DNA of 64,000 nucleotides, from assembly GCA_937943575.1 (NCBI GenBank), contig CALEAV010000038.1, forward strand, positions 1-64,000, given 5' to 3'. The number at the start of each line of letters is the position of its first letter. Within the stretch, counting starts at the first letter, position 1. The notes beneath the pieces are model-generated. The model searched no databases. It was not told the DNA's origin and saw only the letters and a program-made list of their open reading frames with translations. This DNA comes from an uncultured bacterium (GTDB lineage Bacteria > Desulfobacterota > Desulfobaccia > Desulfobaccales > 0-14-0-80-60-11). The translations under genes and the position numbers were made by a program. Of the stretch, positions 39,134-46,420 are shown one piece after another.

Positions 39134-40564
39134 ATGGATTGGGAAAAAGAAATCCAGAAGCTGAAGGTGTGCGACTTCGAGGAACTTCCGGGCCCCAAGA
39201 GCAAGGAAGAGCTCGAAGAGATGAAGATGCCCTTCGAGGACTACTGCAAGCGGGTCTTCGATCCGGGCAACGAGTTCGTCAAGCCCGAGGCCCTGAAGGG
39301 CATCCGCTGGATGTCCACCACCATGTACATCTTCACCCCCCATTCGGTGGCCAACCTGGCGGAGCTGGGGGCGGAGTGCATCAAGATCGAGATGCCCCGC
39401 ATGGGCGACCCCATGCGCCACACCTCCCCCTTCAACGAGGCCTACCTCTACCCGCTGCATGACACCCGGCCCATGACCGGGACGGGCTTGGGCTTCACCA
39501 ACGCCAACGTCAATGAATATTTTATCACCCTGGACTACCACGTGCCGGAGGCCAAACCCATCTTCTACAACCTGGTGAAGATGAGCGACGGCCTCACCGA
39601 GTGCTACCGCCACGGCACCTTCGACCGCTGGAAGCAGGGCTACCGCCACGTCATGGAGATCAACCCCCGCTTCATCTACGTCTGGGGCGGCGGCTTCGGC
39701 TACGGCCCCAAGATCTTCGGCGGCTCCTATGACATCCTGGGCCAGGCCCACGCCGGCTTGGCCAGCATCACCGGCTGCCATGAGGACATGGGAGGCCACG
39801 CCACCAAGGCCACCAACTGGGTCATCGACTGGTATTCCGGCACCCAGATCACCGTGGCCATCCTGGCGGCCCTCTACTGGCGGGGCAAGACCGGGCTGGG
39901 CACCATGATCGAGTTCTCCCAGGTGCAGGCCGCCACCCGCATGATGGGCTATGCCGCGCCGCTGTACGGCCGCTTCGGCATCGTCCGCCAGCGCTGGGGC
40001 AACTGGGACACCCAGCTCTGCGTCCACGGCATCATCATGACCGGCAAGGTGGACTTCCCGGACGCCCAGAATCCCCAGGACCGGTTCGAGTCCCGCTACG
40101 TCATGGTGAGCGCCTTCCAGGACGCCGATTTCCAGGAGCTGTGCAACGTCATCAAGAAGCCGGACCTCTACAGCCGCTACAAGACCCACAAGGAGCGGGT
40201 GGGCGCCCCGGCCCAGATCGAGATCTACAAGGCCATCGAGGACTGGGCGGCGGACAAGACCCGGTCCGAGGTGGTGCGCATCCTGAGGGAGGCGGGCATC
40301 CTGGCGGCGCCGGTGATGAATGACCGGGAAGTCTATGAGTGCGAGCATTACCGGCTGCGGGGCACGGTGCGCTGGAATGACGACCCGCTCTTCGGGGACA
40401 TTCTGATTCATAGCGGCTACAGCACCGGCCTGATGTCCAAGACCCCCCGGCGGCATCGCTGGCAGTGGCGGCCGGTGGGCGCGGACAACGTCAAGATCTA
40501 CCACGAACTCCTGGGCTACCCGATGAGCAAGATCCAGGAACTCTATGACAAGAACATCATCTAG
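39134..40564 (+). CDS. family III (CaiB/BaiF) CoA-transferase subunit with catalytic Asp
   Basis: 476-residue paralogue of the preceding gene, starting immediately after its stop codon. [18 protein letters not shown] places Asp232 at the family's catalytic position, where it would form the acyl anhydride and thioester intermediates. Other family parts are [20 protein letters not shown] and [21 protein letters not shown]. An N-terminal Lys/Glu-rich extension of about 60 residues is longer than in single-subunit enzymes. Substrate unknown: the pair could activate an aromatic or alkyl dicarboxylate, but no fumarate-adding enzyme or beta-oxidation gene is in the window. Confidence 0.92.
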   Translation: MDWEKEIQKLKVCDFEELPGPKSKEELEEMKMPFEDYCKRVFDPGNEFVKPEALKGIRWMSTTMYIFTPHSVANLAELGAECIKIEMPRMGDPMRHTSPFNEAYLYPLHDTRPMTGTGLGFTNANVNEYFITLDYHVPEAKPIFYNLVKMSDGLTECYRHGTFDRWKQGYRHVMEINPRFIYVWGGGFGYGPKIFGGSYDILGQAHAGLASITGCHEDMGGHATKATNWVIDWYSGTQITVAILAALYWRGKTGLGTMIEFSQVQAATRMMGYAAPLYGRFGIVRQRWGNWDTQLCVHGIIMTGKVDFPDAQNPQDRFESRYVMVSAFQDADFQELCNVIKKPDLYSRYKTHKERVGAPAQIEIYKAIEDWAADKTRSEVVRILREAGILAAPVMNDREVYECEHYRLRGTVRWNDDPLFGDILIHSGYSTGLMSKTPRRHRWQWRPVGADNVKIYHELLGYPMSKIQELYDKNII

Positions 40565-40581
40565 GCAGGGGGGTGAGACGC

Positions 40582-41070
40582 ATGTGTGACATCATCTGGT
40601 GCAAAAAGGATCTGGGTGACGGGAAGGTCTGCGACACCGTCAACTACCTCGACCCCTACTGCTTCTGGAACTGGGAAGGCAAGGTGGCCTGTGCCCACTG
40701 CGGCACGGTCTACTACATCCACATGATCCAGGGCCACATGTATGCCGGTCCGGATGAGAAACCGGGCGAGAAGCCGGACATCTACCCCCTGTATGCGGAC
40801 CAGCCCAACAACGGCTACTTCAACTACCTCCCCGGGATTGAGGGCCGCACCCGGCCCTACACCTGCCTGCCGCGCCACATCTACCTGGGCAAGGCGGACA
40901 TGGTGAAGTTCAGCATCCGGGGGCGGCCGGTGCGGGGCTGGCGGCCGCAGCCGCCGTCCGCCGGCATCGCCGGCTCCCAGGGTTTCTTCTGGGACATCGA
41001 GAAGCTCTCTCCTGAGGTCTGGGAAGAATATCAGGAGAGGATCCGCAAAGGCGAAGTCAAGGACTGGTAA
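40582..41070 (+). CDS. unrecognised Cys-rich protein, zinc-ribbon-like N-terminus
   Basis: 162 residues, not recognised. The first 40 residues carry six cysteines (2, 7, 17, 27, 37, 40) including CAHC, which suggests a zinc- or iron-sulfur-binding module. The rest is rich in Tyr, Pro and Trp (YADQPNNGYFNYLPGIEG, RPQPPSAGIAGSQGFFWDI) and ends in a charged helix. ATG 40582 is preceded by GGGGGGTGAG; it starts 17 bp after the CoA-transferase. Bicistronic spacing puts it in the same transcript. A partner or small subunit of the CoA-transferase, or a redox factor, is possible; neither is shown. Confidence 0.8.
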   Translation: MCDIIWCKKDLGDGKVCDTVNYLDPYCFWNWEGKVACAHCGTVYYIHMIQGHMYAGPDEKPGEKPDIYPLYADQPNNGYFNYLPGIEGRTRPYTCLPRHIYLGKADMVKFSIRGRPVRGWRPQPPSAGIAGSQGFFWDIEKLSPEVWEEYQERIRKGEVKDW

Positions 41071-41085
41071 GGGGAGGAGCGACGC

Positions 41086-41325
41086 ATGAGTGGCCACACC
41101 CAAAAGATGACCCCGGTGGAATTTCTGGCGCACGTGCTGACGCCGGAAAAGAAGACCGACCATATCTGCTGGCAGTGCAAGTACCTGAAATGGGTGCTCA
41201 AGGGCTCCGGCTTCCCGCCCGCCGACATCATCGGCTGGTGCAAGAAGATCCACTGGCCCCATTACTGGTGCATCCACGAAAACGACATCATCAAGAAGTG
41301 CTATGCCTTTGAGCAGAAAGCCTGA
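41086..41325 (+). CDS. unrecognised small Cys/Trp-rich protein
   Basis: 79 residues, not recognised. Cysteines at 28, 31, 52, 62 and 72 (CWQCKYLKW, WCKKIHW, YWCIHEND, KKCYAF) with many Trp, His and Lys look like a small iron-sulfur or zinc protein. The size and Cys content recall the small subunits of glycyl-radical alkylsuccinate synthases, but the spacing differs and no large subunit is present. Start ATG 41086 follows GGGGAGGAG. It overlaps the next gene by 23 bp, so translation is coupled. Confidence 0.8.
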   Translation: MSGHTQKMTPVEFLAHVLTPEKKTDHICWQCKYLKWVLKGSGFPPADIIGWCKKIHWPHYWCIHENDIIKKCYAFEQKA

Positions 41326-41662
41326 TCTGGATCCGGAAATCCGCCGCCAGCACGGGGTGGAGGAGCTGGATCACCTGCGCCGCCGGGTGGGCCTCTGGCG
41401 GGAGGACTTCCTCCGCCAGGCGCCCCCCGGGGGCGGCCGGGAATGGCTCTTCCTGGTGCGGGAATTCCACGCCGAGATCGACGAGTGGCTCTACCCCTAC
41501 GTCCGCCGGCTGGTGGAAACCGAGCACATCACCGCCGTGGAGGGCGCCGATTTCATGGATTACTGCTACCGCCAGGTCCTGATGGTGGCACACCACCTCG
41601 GCATCATCGAGGATGTCCCGGAAGGGGCCGGATTTGACGCACTGCCTGTGATCTACCGCTAA
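41303..41662 (+). CDS. unrecognised 119-residue helical protein
   Basis: Not recognised. The sequence reads as mostly helices rich in Arg, Glu, Leu and His (HLRRRVGLWREDFLRQA, WLFLVREFHAEIDEWLYPY, FMDYCYRQVLMVAHHLGI), compatible with a four-helix bundle. His and Glu pairs could bind metal, but there is no known motif. Start ATG 41303 lies inside the preceding gene and the next gene starts 14 bp after its stop, so it belongs to the same operon. No signal peptide or membrane segment. Confidence 0.75.
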   Translation: MPLSRKPDLDPEIRRQHGVEELDHLRRRVGLWREDFLRQAPPGGGREWLFLVREFHAEIDEWLYPYVRRLVETEHITAVEGADFMDYCYRQVLMVAHHLGIIEDVPEGAGFDALPVIYR

Positions 41663-41676
41663 CAAGGAGGGTGAGC

Positions 41677-42111
41677 ATGCCCGAACTCGTTCGTGTCAGT
41701 GTGTGCGGCTTTGACCCCATGCTCGTCCGGGGTTATGTGAAGACCGGCTTTCGGGCCCTGTGGTTCTATCTCCCCGACGAGCTCTATGAAGACTACGACG
41801 TCCAGATCGGGGACAAGATCCAGGGGAAACTCCTGAAGGTCATCAACCCCAAAGAGGAAGTGACCTTCACCCCCAATGAGGCCTTTGAGTGGGATACCAG
41901 CAAGGAGACCGGCTATGCCGTGGTCATCCCGGGCGAGGCCATCACCAAGTACGAGCTCACCGAGTTCCACTTCATCGAGATGGAACTGACCCACATCGTC
42001 ACCAAGACGGGTGAGGTGAAAGAGATCTATCCCGGTGAGACCAAAAAGCGGAAATGGTGGCCGGACGGCAAGATGAAGCTGAGCTACTTCCTGCCCTACG
42101 CCGCGCCGTAA
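41677..42111 (+). CDS. unrecognised 144-residue beta-rich protein
   Basis: Not recognised. Alternating hydrophobic strands (VRVSVCGFDPMLVRGYVKTG, ALWFYLPDELYEDYDVQIGD, IQGKLLKVINPKEEVTF) and a Lys/Trp-rich end suggest a small beta barrel or OB-like fold. The single Cys is at residue 9. ATG 41677 is chosen over the GTG at 41671 because AAGGAGG sits 6 bp upstream of it. It is the last gene before a strong hairpin at 42129-42156, so it probably ends the CoA-transferase operon. Confidence 0.78.
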   Translation: MPELVRVSVCGFDPMLVRGYVKTGFRALWFYLPDELYEDYDVQIGDKIQGKLLKVINPKEEVTFTPNEAFEWDTSKETGYAVVIPGEAITKYELTEFHFIEMELTHIVTKTGEVKEIYPGETKKRKWWPDGKMKLSYFLPYAAP

Positions 42112-42128
42112 CGCCACCCATCTCTGCC

Positions 42129-42156
42129 GCGGCCCCCTCCCCCGGGAGGGGGCCGC
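42129..42156 (+). terminator. strong hairpin ending the CoA-transferase operon
   Basis: Perfect 13-bp stem GCGGCCCCCTCCC/GGGAGGGGGCCGC with a 2-base loop. The downstream bases are C/T-rich (CCTTCTCTCC) rather than a pure T-run. Terminator is the simplest reading; similar GC palindromes occur in other gaps. Confidence 0.6.
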
Positions 42157-42301
42157 CCTTCTCTCCGCCCGGGGTCTCCTCCCTCCTCCTGCCGCGCCGC
42201 CGCCACTCCGGGACCGGAGTCCTGCCACATCAGGGTTGACGGATGCCGGACCAAAACCCCGGCATTCAGAAGAGCCAAACCTATCACAGAGAGGTGAGGT
42301 C

Positions 42302-42616
42302 ATGCGGGACGTGGTCAAAAAGAAGGTGGATGACATTGTGGAGGCCTTAAACGCCGGCAAGAAACCCGAGGATTTCGCCCAGGCCGCGCACGAGGATCCG
42401 TATGTCTTCATCATGGAGGCCGATGGCAGGCTCCTGGTGCACCCCACCTTGCAGGGGGAGAGCCTCAAAGAGAAGGCCGGCCCGGTGTATGAGGAGGTGG
42501 CCAAGGGCACGGCGGAAGGCACCTTCGTGCGCTACCATTGGGCCGGGGCCAACAAGTGCACCTACGCCCGCCGCACCCAGGGAGGGCTCATCGTCGGCTG
42601 CGGCTTCAATGAATGA
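42302..42616 (+). CDS. stand-alone Cache-like domain protein
   Basis: 104 residues resembling a single Cache domain of the type found in chemoreceptors and kinases: a helical start VVKKKVDDIVEALNAGK, then DPYVFIMEADGRLLVHPTL, GPVYEEVAKGTAEGTFVRYH and CTYARRTQGGLIVGCGF. There is no signal peptide or membrane segment, so it is probably cytoplasmic, unlike most Cache sensors, which are external. ATG 42302 is preceded by GAGAGGTGAGG; a longer frame upstream is not conserved-looking. It could bind a small organic acid; ligand unknown. Confidence 0.7.
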   Translation: MRDVVKKKVDDIVEALNAGKKPEDFAQAAHEDPYVFIMEADGRLLVHPTLQGESLKEKAGPVYEEVAKGTAEGTFVRYHWAGANKCTYARRTQGGLIVGCGFNE

Positions 42617-42623
42617 GGCCCAG

Positions 42624-42633
42624 GTGCTATACT
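42624..42633 (+). promoter_or_regulatory. extended -10 promoter candidate for the MBL-TPR gene
   Basis: GTGCTATACT: TG-C-TATACT (42625-42633) is an extended -10 with one mismatch in the hexamer; no strong -35. It would start a transcript about 90 bp before the ATG at 42731. Confidence 0.4.
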
Positions 42634-42730
42634 GCCACCAGGCACCCGGCAGGTAATGCAAATCCCCTTCTCCTCCTCTCCGGCGGATGAAGGGGATTAT
42701 TTCGAGGTACCAAGGAGATCCTCACACCCC

Positions 42731-43909
42731 ATGACCGAGCCCACCGACTTTGAACTGCACACCCAGGAGGACTGGACCCCTTTAAGCGAGCTCACCGGCA
42801 TCCAGGAGCCCCTCTTTGAGGCCACCCTGTTTCTCTTCGGCTACGACTTTTCCAGCAATATCTACCTGCTGCAGGGTCCCGGGGGGCATGCCATCATCGA
42901 CCCGGGCAATGACTACCCCGCCTATATGCAGATGGTGGAGCGGGGCATCAAGCCCACCGAGATCAAAAAGATCGCCGTCACCCACGGCCATCACGACCAC
43001 GTCATGGGGGCCATCGAGCTCTTCCGGGGCCACCGGGGCTTCGGGACGCCGGAGCTGGAGATCATCCTCCATGAGGCGGGCCCGGTGGAATTCAAGGAGA
43101 TGATGCGGAACCTGGGCTGCCGCCTCACGGAGGTGAAAGGCGGGGAGACCATCGTCCTGGCGGGCTTTGAGCTGGAGGTCATCCACACCCCGGGGCACAC
43201 CATCGACGGCCTCTGTTTCTACCATGCCCCCAGCCGCACCCTGTTCAGCGGCGACACGGTGCTGCCCACCATCCTGGCGGAGCCCGATGAAAAGGCGGCG
43301 GGCGGCAGCCTGGCGCACTATTTTTACTCCTTAAGGGTGCTCCGCCAGCGGCAGATCGACCATGTCCTCCCGGGGCACGGCGGGGTGGCCCCCAACCTCG
43401 GCCGCTTTGTGGTGGATGAGACCTATGACGCCCTGATCAAGCGGGTGGTGGGCCTGGAGACCCCTTTCTTTGAGGGCGCCGCCAAGTTAGCACAGCAGGG
43501 GCTCCTGGAGGAGGCCCTCTTTTACCTGGACAAGGAATTGCGGCAGGAAAACCCCCATCCCCAGGCCCGGGAGATGAAGGGCTTTCTCCTCAATGATCTG
43601 GGCCGGGGCCAGGAAGCCCTGGAGATCTTGGACGAGCTGCTCCGTCAGGACCCCGACCATGCCCAAGCCCTCCTGGGGAAGGGGGTGGCCCTCCTGGGTC
43701 TGGGGCGGTATGCCGACAGCCTGGCCGCTCTGGAGCGGGTGGCGGCCCTGCGTCCGGATCTGAAGGAGGTCCAGGTCTATCAGGGGATGGCCCTCTACCT
43801 CTCCGGCCGGGAGGCGGAGGCCCTGGATCTCCCCGCCTTCGCCGAGGAGTTCACCCGGCGGCTCAAGGATGAGCTGTCCCGCCTGGCCCACAGCCGGCCT
43901 TCCTCCTGA
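42731..43909 (+). CDS. metallo-beta-lactamase fold hydrolase with C-terminal TPR repeats
   Basis: 392 residues. Residues about 15-255 form an MBL-fold hydrolase with the di-metal motif THGHHDH, GHTIDGLCFYH, LFSGDTVLP and the last His in HVLPGHGGVAP. Residues about 260-375 contain three TPR-like helix pairs (for example EEALFYLDKELRQENPHPQA and ALLGKGVALLGLGRYADSL), probably for protein binding. MBL enzymes of this group hydrolyse thioesters or act as persulfide dioxygenase-like proteins; the substrate here is unknown. ATG 42731 is used; AAGGAG is 13 bp upstream, rather far. Confidence 0.88.
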   Translation: MTEPTDFELHTQEDWTPLSELTGIQEPLFEATLFLFGYDFSSNIYLLQGPGGHAIIDPGNDYPAYMQMVERGIKPTEIKKIAVTHGHHDHVMGAIELFRGHRGFGTPELEIILHEAGPVEFKEMMRNLGCRLTEVKGGETIVLAGFELEVIHTPGHTIDGLCFYHAPSRTLFSGDTVLPTILAEPDEKAAGGSLAHYFYSLRVLRQRQIDHVLPGHGGVAPNLGRFVVDETYDALIKRVVGLETPFFEGAAKLAQQGLLEEALFYLDKELRQENPHPQAREMKGFLLNDLGRGQEALEILDELLRQDPDHAQALLGKGVALLGLGRYADSLAALERVAALRPDLKEVQVYQGMALYLSGREAEALDLPAFAEEFTRRLKDELSRLAHSRPSS

Positions 43910-43998
43910 AATTGTGCAAATCAGGGAAAGCGGGTCGGGAATGCAACAAAGGAAAATAACCTAAAGAAGCCGGATAACGCCGTTCAGGTCTCATTTGG

Positions 43999-44012
43999 GT
44001 CCGATTTCGGAC
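43999..44012 (+). promoter_or_regulatory. dyad GTCCGA-TT-TCGGAC upstream of the sigma-54-like promoter
   Basis: Perfect 6-bp inverted repeat around TT, about 45 bp upstream of the -24 element at 44057. It could be an activator site or a small hairpin. Confidence 0.35.
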
Positions 44013-44056
44013 AACACCTGGGCCCCTGAGGCCAAAGAGGATGTGGCATTCCACAT

Positions 44057-44072
44057 TGGCCCGGACTTTGCA
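44057..44072 (+). promoter_or_regulatory. sigma-54 (-24/-12) promoter
   Basis: TGGCCCGGACTTTGCA matches the consensus TGGCACG-N4-TTGCA with one mismatch (A to C in the -24 box) and the strict 10-bp spacing between GG (44058-44059) and GC (44070-44071). Predicted start of transcription is near 44083. It is the best sigma-54 site in the window. Confidence 0.7.
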
Positions 44073-44082
44073 AATTATTTGA

Positions 44083-44156
44083 AAGGAATTTTTCGTCCAT
44101 CATTGGAAGAGGAGAGCAAGGCCCCACGAATTGCTGCTGCGTGGGGCTTTTTCTTT
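44083..44156 (+). ncRNA. candidate sigma-54-dependent small RNA or terminated leader
   Basis: About 70 nt from the predicted start to an ideal terminator. The 5' half is A/T-rich and single-stranded in appearance with three GGA triplets (AAGGAA, TTGGAAGAGGAG), and the 3' half is the terminator hairpin. No convincing reading frame lies in it. It may be a small RNA or an attenuated leader for the pseudo-receiver gene at 44207. Confidence 0.45.
44121..44156 (+). terminator. intrinsic terminator upstream of the pseudo-receiver gene
   Basis: Perfect 8-bp stem GCCCCACG (44121-44128) and CGTGGGGC (44140-44147), 11-base loop, followed by TTTTTCTTT. A textbook Rho-independent signal. It lies after the sigma-54 promoter and before a gene on the same strand. 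Confidence 0.85.
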
Positions 44157-44206
44157 CCCCCGCCAGCACGGGCGGCATTGGGGTCTCGATTGATTCAGGG
44201 AATGAT

Positions 44207-44629
44207 GTGGTGGGACCGACAGACAAAGACATCCCCCTCTTCCTGCTGATCCTCCGGGAAGAAACCCGCCGGGCGGTGGTGGAAATTCTGGCCGAGCACT
44301 TCTATTCCCCTTTGATCATGTCGGACCCTGACGAGGTGGTCCAGGAGCTCAAAGGGCGGGAGCGGGCCACGGTCTTTATCGACTGCGAGGCCATCCTGCA
44401 TTACGGGGTGGGGCTCTACTCCCGCCTCAAGGTGGCCTCCCCCGGCTGCCGCCTGGTGCTTTTTTGCCACAAGGAGCACCGGCATCGCGACCTCATCCGG
44501 GAGGCCATGGAGATCGGGGTCTACGCCTGTCTGTTGGCCCCGGTGGAGGATTGGGAAGTGCTCACCATCCTCCGCCACCTCACCGCCCCCCGACCGGGCC
44601 GCCGCCTGCCCCGCCGGAAGCACTCCTGA
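44207..44629 (+). CDS. pseudo-receiver-domain protein
   Basis: 140 residues with the alternating strand-helix pattern of a response regulator receiver: IPLFLLILREETRRAVVEIL, VFIDCEAILHYG, RLVLFCHKE, and ACLLAPVED. An Asp is present at the phospho-acceptor strand (FIDCE), but the N-terminal acidic pair reads REE and the conserved Lys is missing (LLAPVE instead of xxKPxx), so phosphorylation in the normal way is doubtful. No output domain. GTG 44207 (or 44210) is preferred with AGGG 6 bp upstream, because the earlier GTG at 44141 lies within the terminator stem. Confidence 0.75.
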   Translation: MVGPTDKDIPLFLLILREETRRAVVEILAEHFYSPLIMSDPDEVVQELKGRERATVFIDCEAILHYGVGLYSRLKVASPGCRLVLFCHKEHRHRDLIREAMEIGVYACLLAPVEDWEVLTILRHLTAPRPGRRLPRRKHS

Positions 44630-44646
44630 GGCCCCGCCTTCCAGCC

Positions 44647-45375
44647 TCAGCCGGACGCCTCCCCCCCCATGACCTCCTCCTGCCGCCAGGCGTGGCGCCC
44701 CCCGGGGGCGTAGCGGATGGGATCCGTGACCCCCGCGGCGGCAAAGCCCCGGAGGCGCAGCCGGCAGGAGGAGCAGCGCCCGCAGGCCAGAAGGTTCTCC
44801 CGGTAGCAGGACCAGGTGAGGTGCAGAGGCGCCCCCAGCTCCAGCCCCAGGCGGATGATGCCGGCCTTGTCCAGCTCAAGGAGGGGCGTGAGAATTTTCA
44901 GGTGGGTGTCGGGCCCGGTGCCTAACTCCATGACCCTCTCGAAGGCCTGGAAGAATTCCGGCCGGCAGTCGGGGTAGCCGGGGTTGTCCAGGATGTTGGC
45001 GCCGATGACCAGGGCGGCGGCGTGGAGCACCTCCGCCCAGGCCGTGGCCGCGGCCAGCAGCAGGGCATTGCGGAAGGGGACATAGGTGCTGGGCAGCCCC
45101 GGCCCTTCCTCGTCCGCCTCGGGCACCGGCAGGCGGGGATCGGTGAGGCTGGAGCCCCCCAGGCGCCCCAGGAAGCCCAGGTCCACCTCCAGGAGGCGGC
45201 GCACCTGAAAGTGGGCGGCCTGGGCCCGACAGGCGGCCCGCTCCCGGGTGAGGGTGCGCTGCCCGTAGTCGGCGTGAAAGAAGGCCAACTCGAAGTCCCG
45301 GGCGGCCCAGGCGGCGGCCACGCAACTGTCCAGCCCGCCGCTGGCCAGAATCACCGCAAGGGGTCGGGGGGTCAT
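44647..45375 (-). CDS. queC: 7-cyano-7-deazaguanine synthase QueC
   Basis: 242-residue enzyme making preQ0 from 7-carboxy-7-deazaguanine with ATP and ammonia, in queuosine synthesis. The PP-loop is LASGGLDSCVAA at the N-terminus; the zinc site is CYRENLLACGRCSSC near residue 190. The adenosine-binding and substrate segments (YVPFRNALLLAAATAWAE, VIGANILDNPGYPDCRPEF) are present. Its start overlaps the stop of queE by 4 bp on the minus strand, so the two are translated together. Confidence 0.96.
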   Translation of the reverse strand: MTPRPLAVILASGGLDSCVAAAWAARDFELAFFHADYGQRTLTRERAACRAQAAHFQVRRLLEVDLGFLGRLGGSSLTDPRLPVPEADEEGPGLPSTYVPFRNALLLAAATAWAEVLHAAALVIGANILDNPGYPDCRPEFFQAFERVMELGTGPDTHLKILTPLLELDKAGIIRLGLELGAPLHLTWSCYRENLLACGRCSSCRLRLRGFAAAGVTDPIRYAPGGRHAWRQEEVMGGEASG

Positions 45376-46013
45376 ACGCCGCGCTGCTCCGGTCCCCAGA
45401 GGTATTTGTGCAGCTGCAGATTGAGGCGCAGCGGCAGGGGGCTTGCCGTCACCCAGGCGGCCACCTCCGCCACCGCTATCTCCCCGAAGACCGGCGAGAT
45501 GAGCAGGGTGGGACCGCCGATAAGGCCGTGCTCCCGGATGACCGCCTCGGCGTAGTCAAAATCCTCCCGGTTACTGATGACAAACTTCACCTCATCCTGG
45601 GGCGTGAGCTCCCGCAGATTGGGCCAATGCATGGCGTGGGCCATGCCGCTGCCCGGGCACTTCACGTCCATAATGCGCCGGACCCGGCGGTCCACCCCGC
45701 CGAGGGGCACCGAGCCGTTGGTCTCCAGGAGCACCTCCATGCCGGCGTCGCACAGCCGGGCGAGGAGGGTGATAGTCTCGGTCTGCAGGAGCGGCTCGCC
45801 GCCGGTGACCAGGACCCGGGGCAGGCCGGAGGCCCGCGCTGCCGCCACCAGGTCGTCACCCTCCCGGCTCTCCCCGCCGTCGTAGGCATAAGGGGTGTCG
45901 CACCAGCGGCAGCGCAGGTTGCAGCCCGTCAGCCGGATGAAAAAGGCGGGCAGGCCGGCCCGGGAGGATTCCCCCAGGATGCTGGTGAAGGTCTCACAGA
46001 CGACCAGGGCCAT
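45372..46013 (-). CDS. queE: 7-carboxy-7-deazaguanine synthase QueE (radical SAM)
   Basis: 213-residue radical SAM enzyme that makes 7-carboxy-7-deazaguanine from carboxytetrahydropterin. The [4Fe-4S] motif CNLRCRWC (C-x3-C-x2-C) is near residues 30-38, with the SAM-binding GGEP near residue 72 and the substrate loop GESSRAGLPAFFIRLTG at the N-terminus. ATG 46013. It lies between hypA and queC with 23 bp to hypA, and forms the middle of a three-gene minus-strand operon. queD is not in the window. Confidence 0.95.
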   Translation of the reverse strand: MALVVCETFTSILGESSRAGLPAFFIRLTGCNLRCRWCDTPYAYDGGESREGDDLVAAARASGLPRVLVTGGEPLLQTETITLLARLCDAGMEVLLETNGSVPLGGVDRRVRRIMDVKCPGSGMAHAMHWPNLRELTPQDEVKFVISNREDFDYAEAVIREHGLIGGPTLLISPVFGEIAVAEVAAWVTASPLPLRLNLQLHKYLWGPEQRGV

Positions 46014-46036
46014 GGCCGGAGGCTCCGGGGCGGCGG

Positions 46037-46420
46037 TCAGCTCCCCTCCTCGCCGGCCAGCACCACCTCAATGGCCCCCACCCCCCGGCCGCCGGTGAGG
46101 TGGGCCGCCTGCCCGCAGCGGGGGCAGTCCGCCAGGGGCAGGGGATCGTGGGAGTGCCAGTGGTCCACCAGGAAGGGCTCACTGTGACCGCAGGCCGGAC
46201 ATTTGAGGGTGGCAGGCAGAAGGGTGAGGGCCAGGGTGGCCTCCTCCAGGGGGGTCCCCCGGGTGAGCACCTGGAAGGCCTGGCGGGCGGCGGCTTCGGA
46301 GTGAATCTCAAAGATGCCCAGGGTGAGGCCCACCTTAAGGACCGGAACGGTGACCTTCTCAGCCGCCAGCTGCTCCTGGATGGCGTTGACAATGCCTTGC
46401 ATGAGGGCGTATTCGTGCAC
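46037..46420 (-). CDS. hypA: hydrogenase nickel metallochaperone HypA
   Basis: 127-residue nickel-delivery protein for [NiFe] hydrogenase maturation. It begins MHEYALMQ, whose His2 and Glu3 bind nickel, and carries the zinc motifs CPACGH and CPRCG near residues 75-110. Start is GTG at 46420 with TAGGAGA upstream. It is grouped with queuosine genes rather than with hypB or hydrogenase genes, which is unusual but may only mean a shared transcript. A minus-strand promoter candidate (TATAGT, 46684-46689) would give a leader of about 250 nt. Confidence 0.93.
   Translation of the reverse strand: MHEYALMQGIVNAIQEQLAAEKVTVPVLKVGLTLGIFEIHSEAAARQAFQVLTRGTPLEEATLALTLLPATLKCPACGHSEPFLVDHWHSHDPLPLADCPRCGQAAHLTGGRGVGAIEVVLAGEEGS

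Noticed and set aside
43995-44249. 84-codon plus-strand frame across the sigma-54 promoter and terminator
   Set aside because: It runs through a promoter, a terminator hairpin and the start of the next gene, with no ribosome site at its start.
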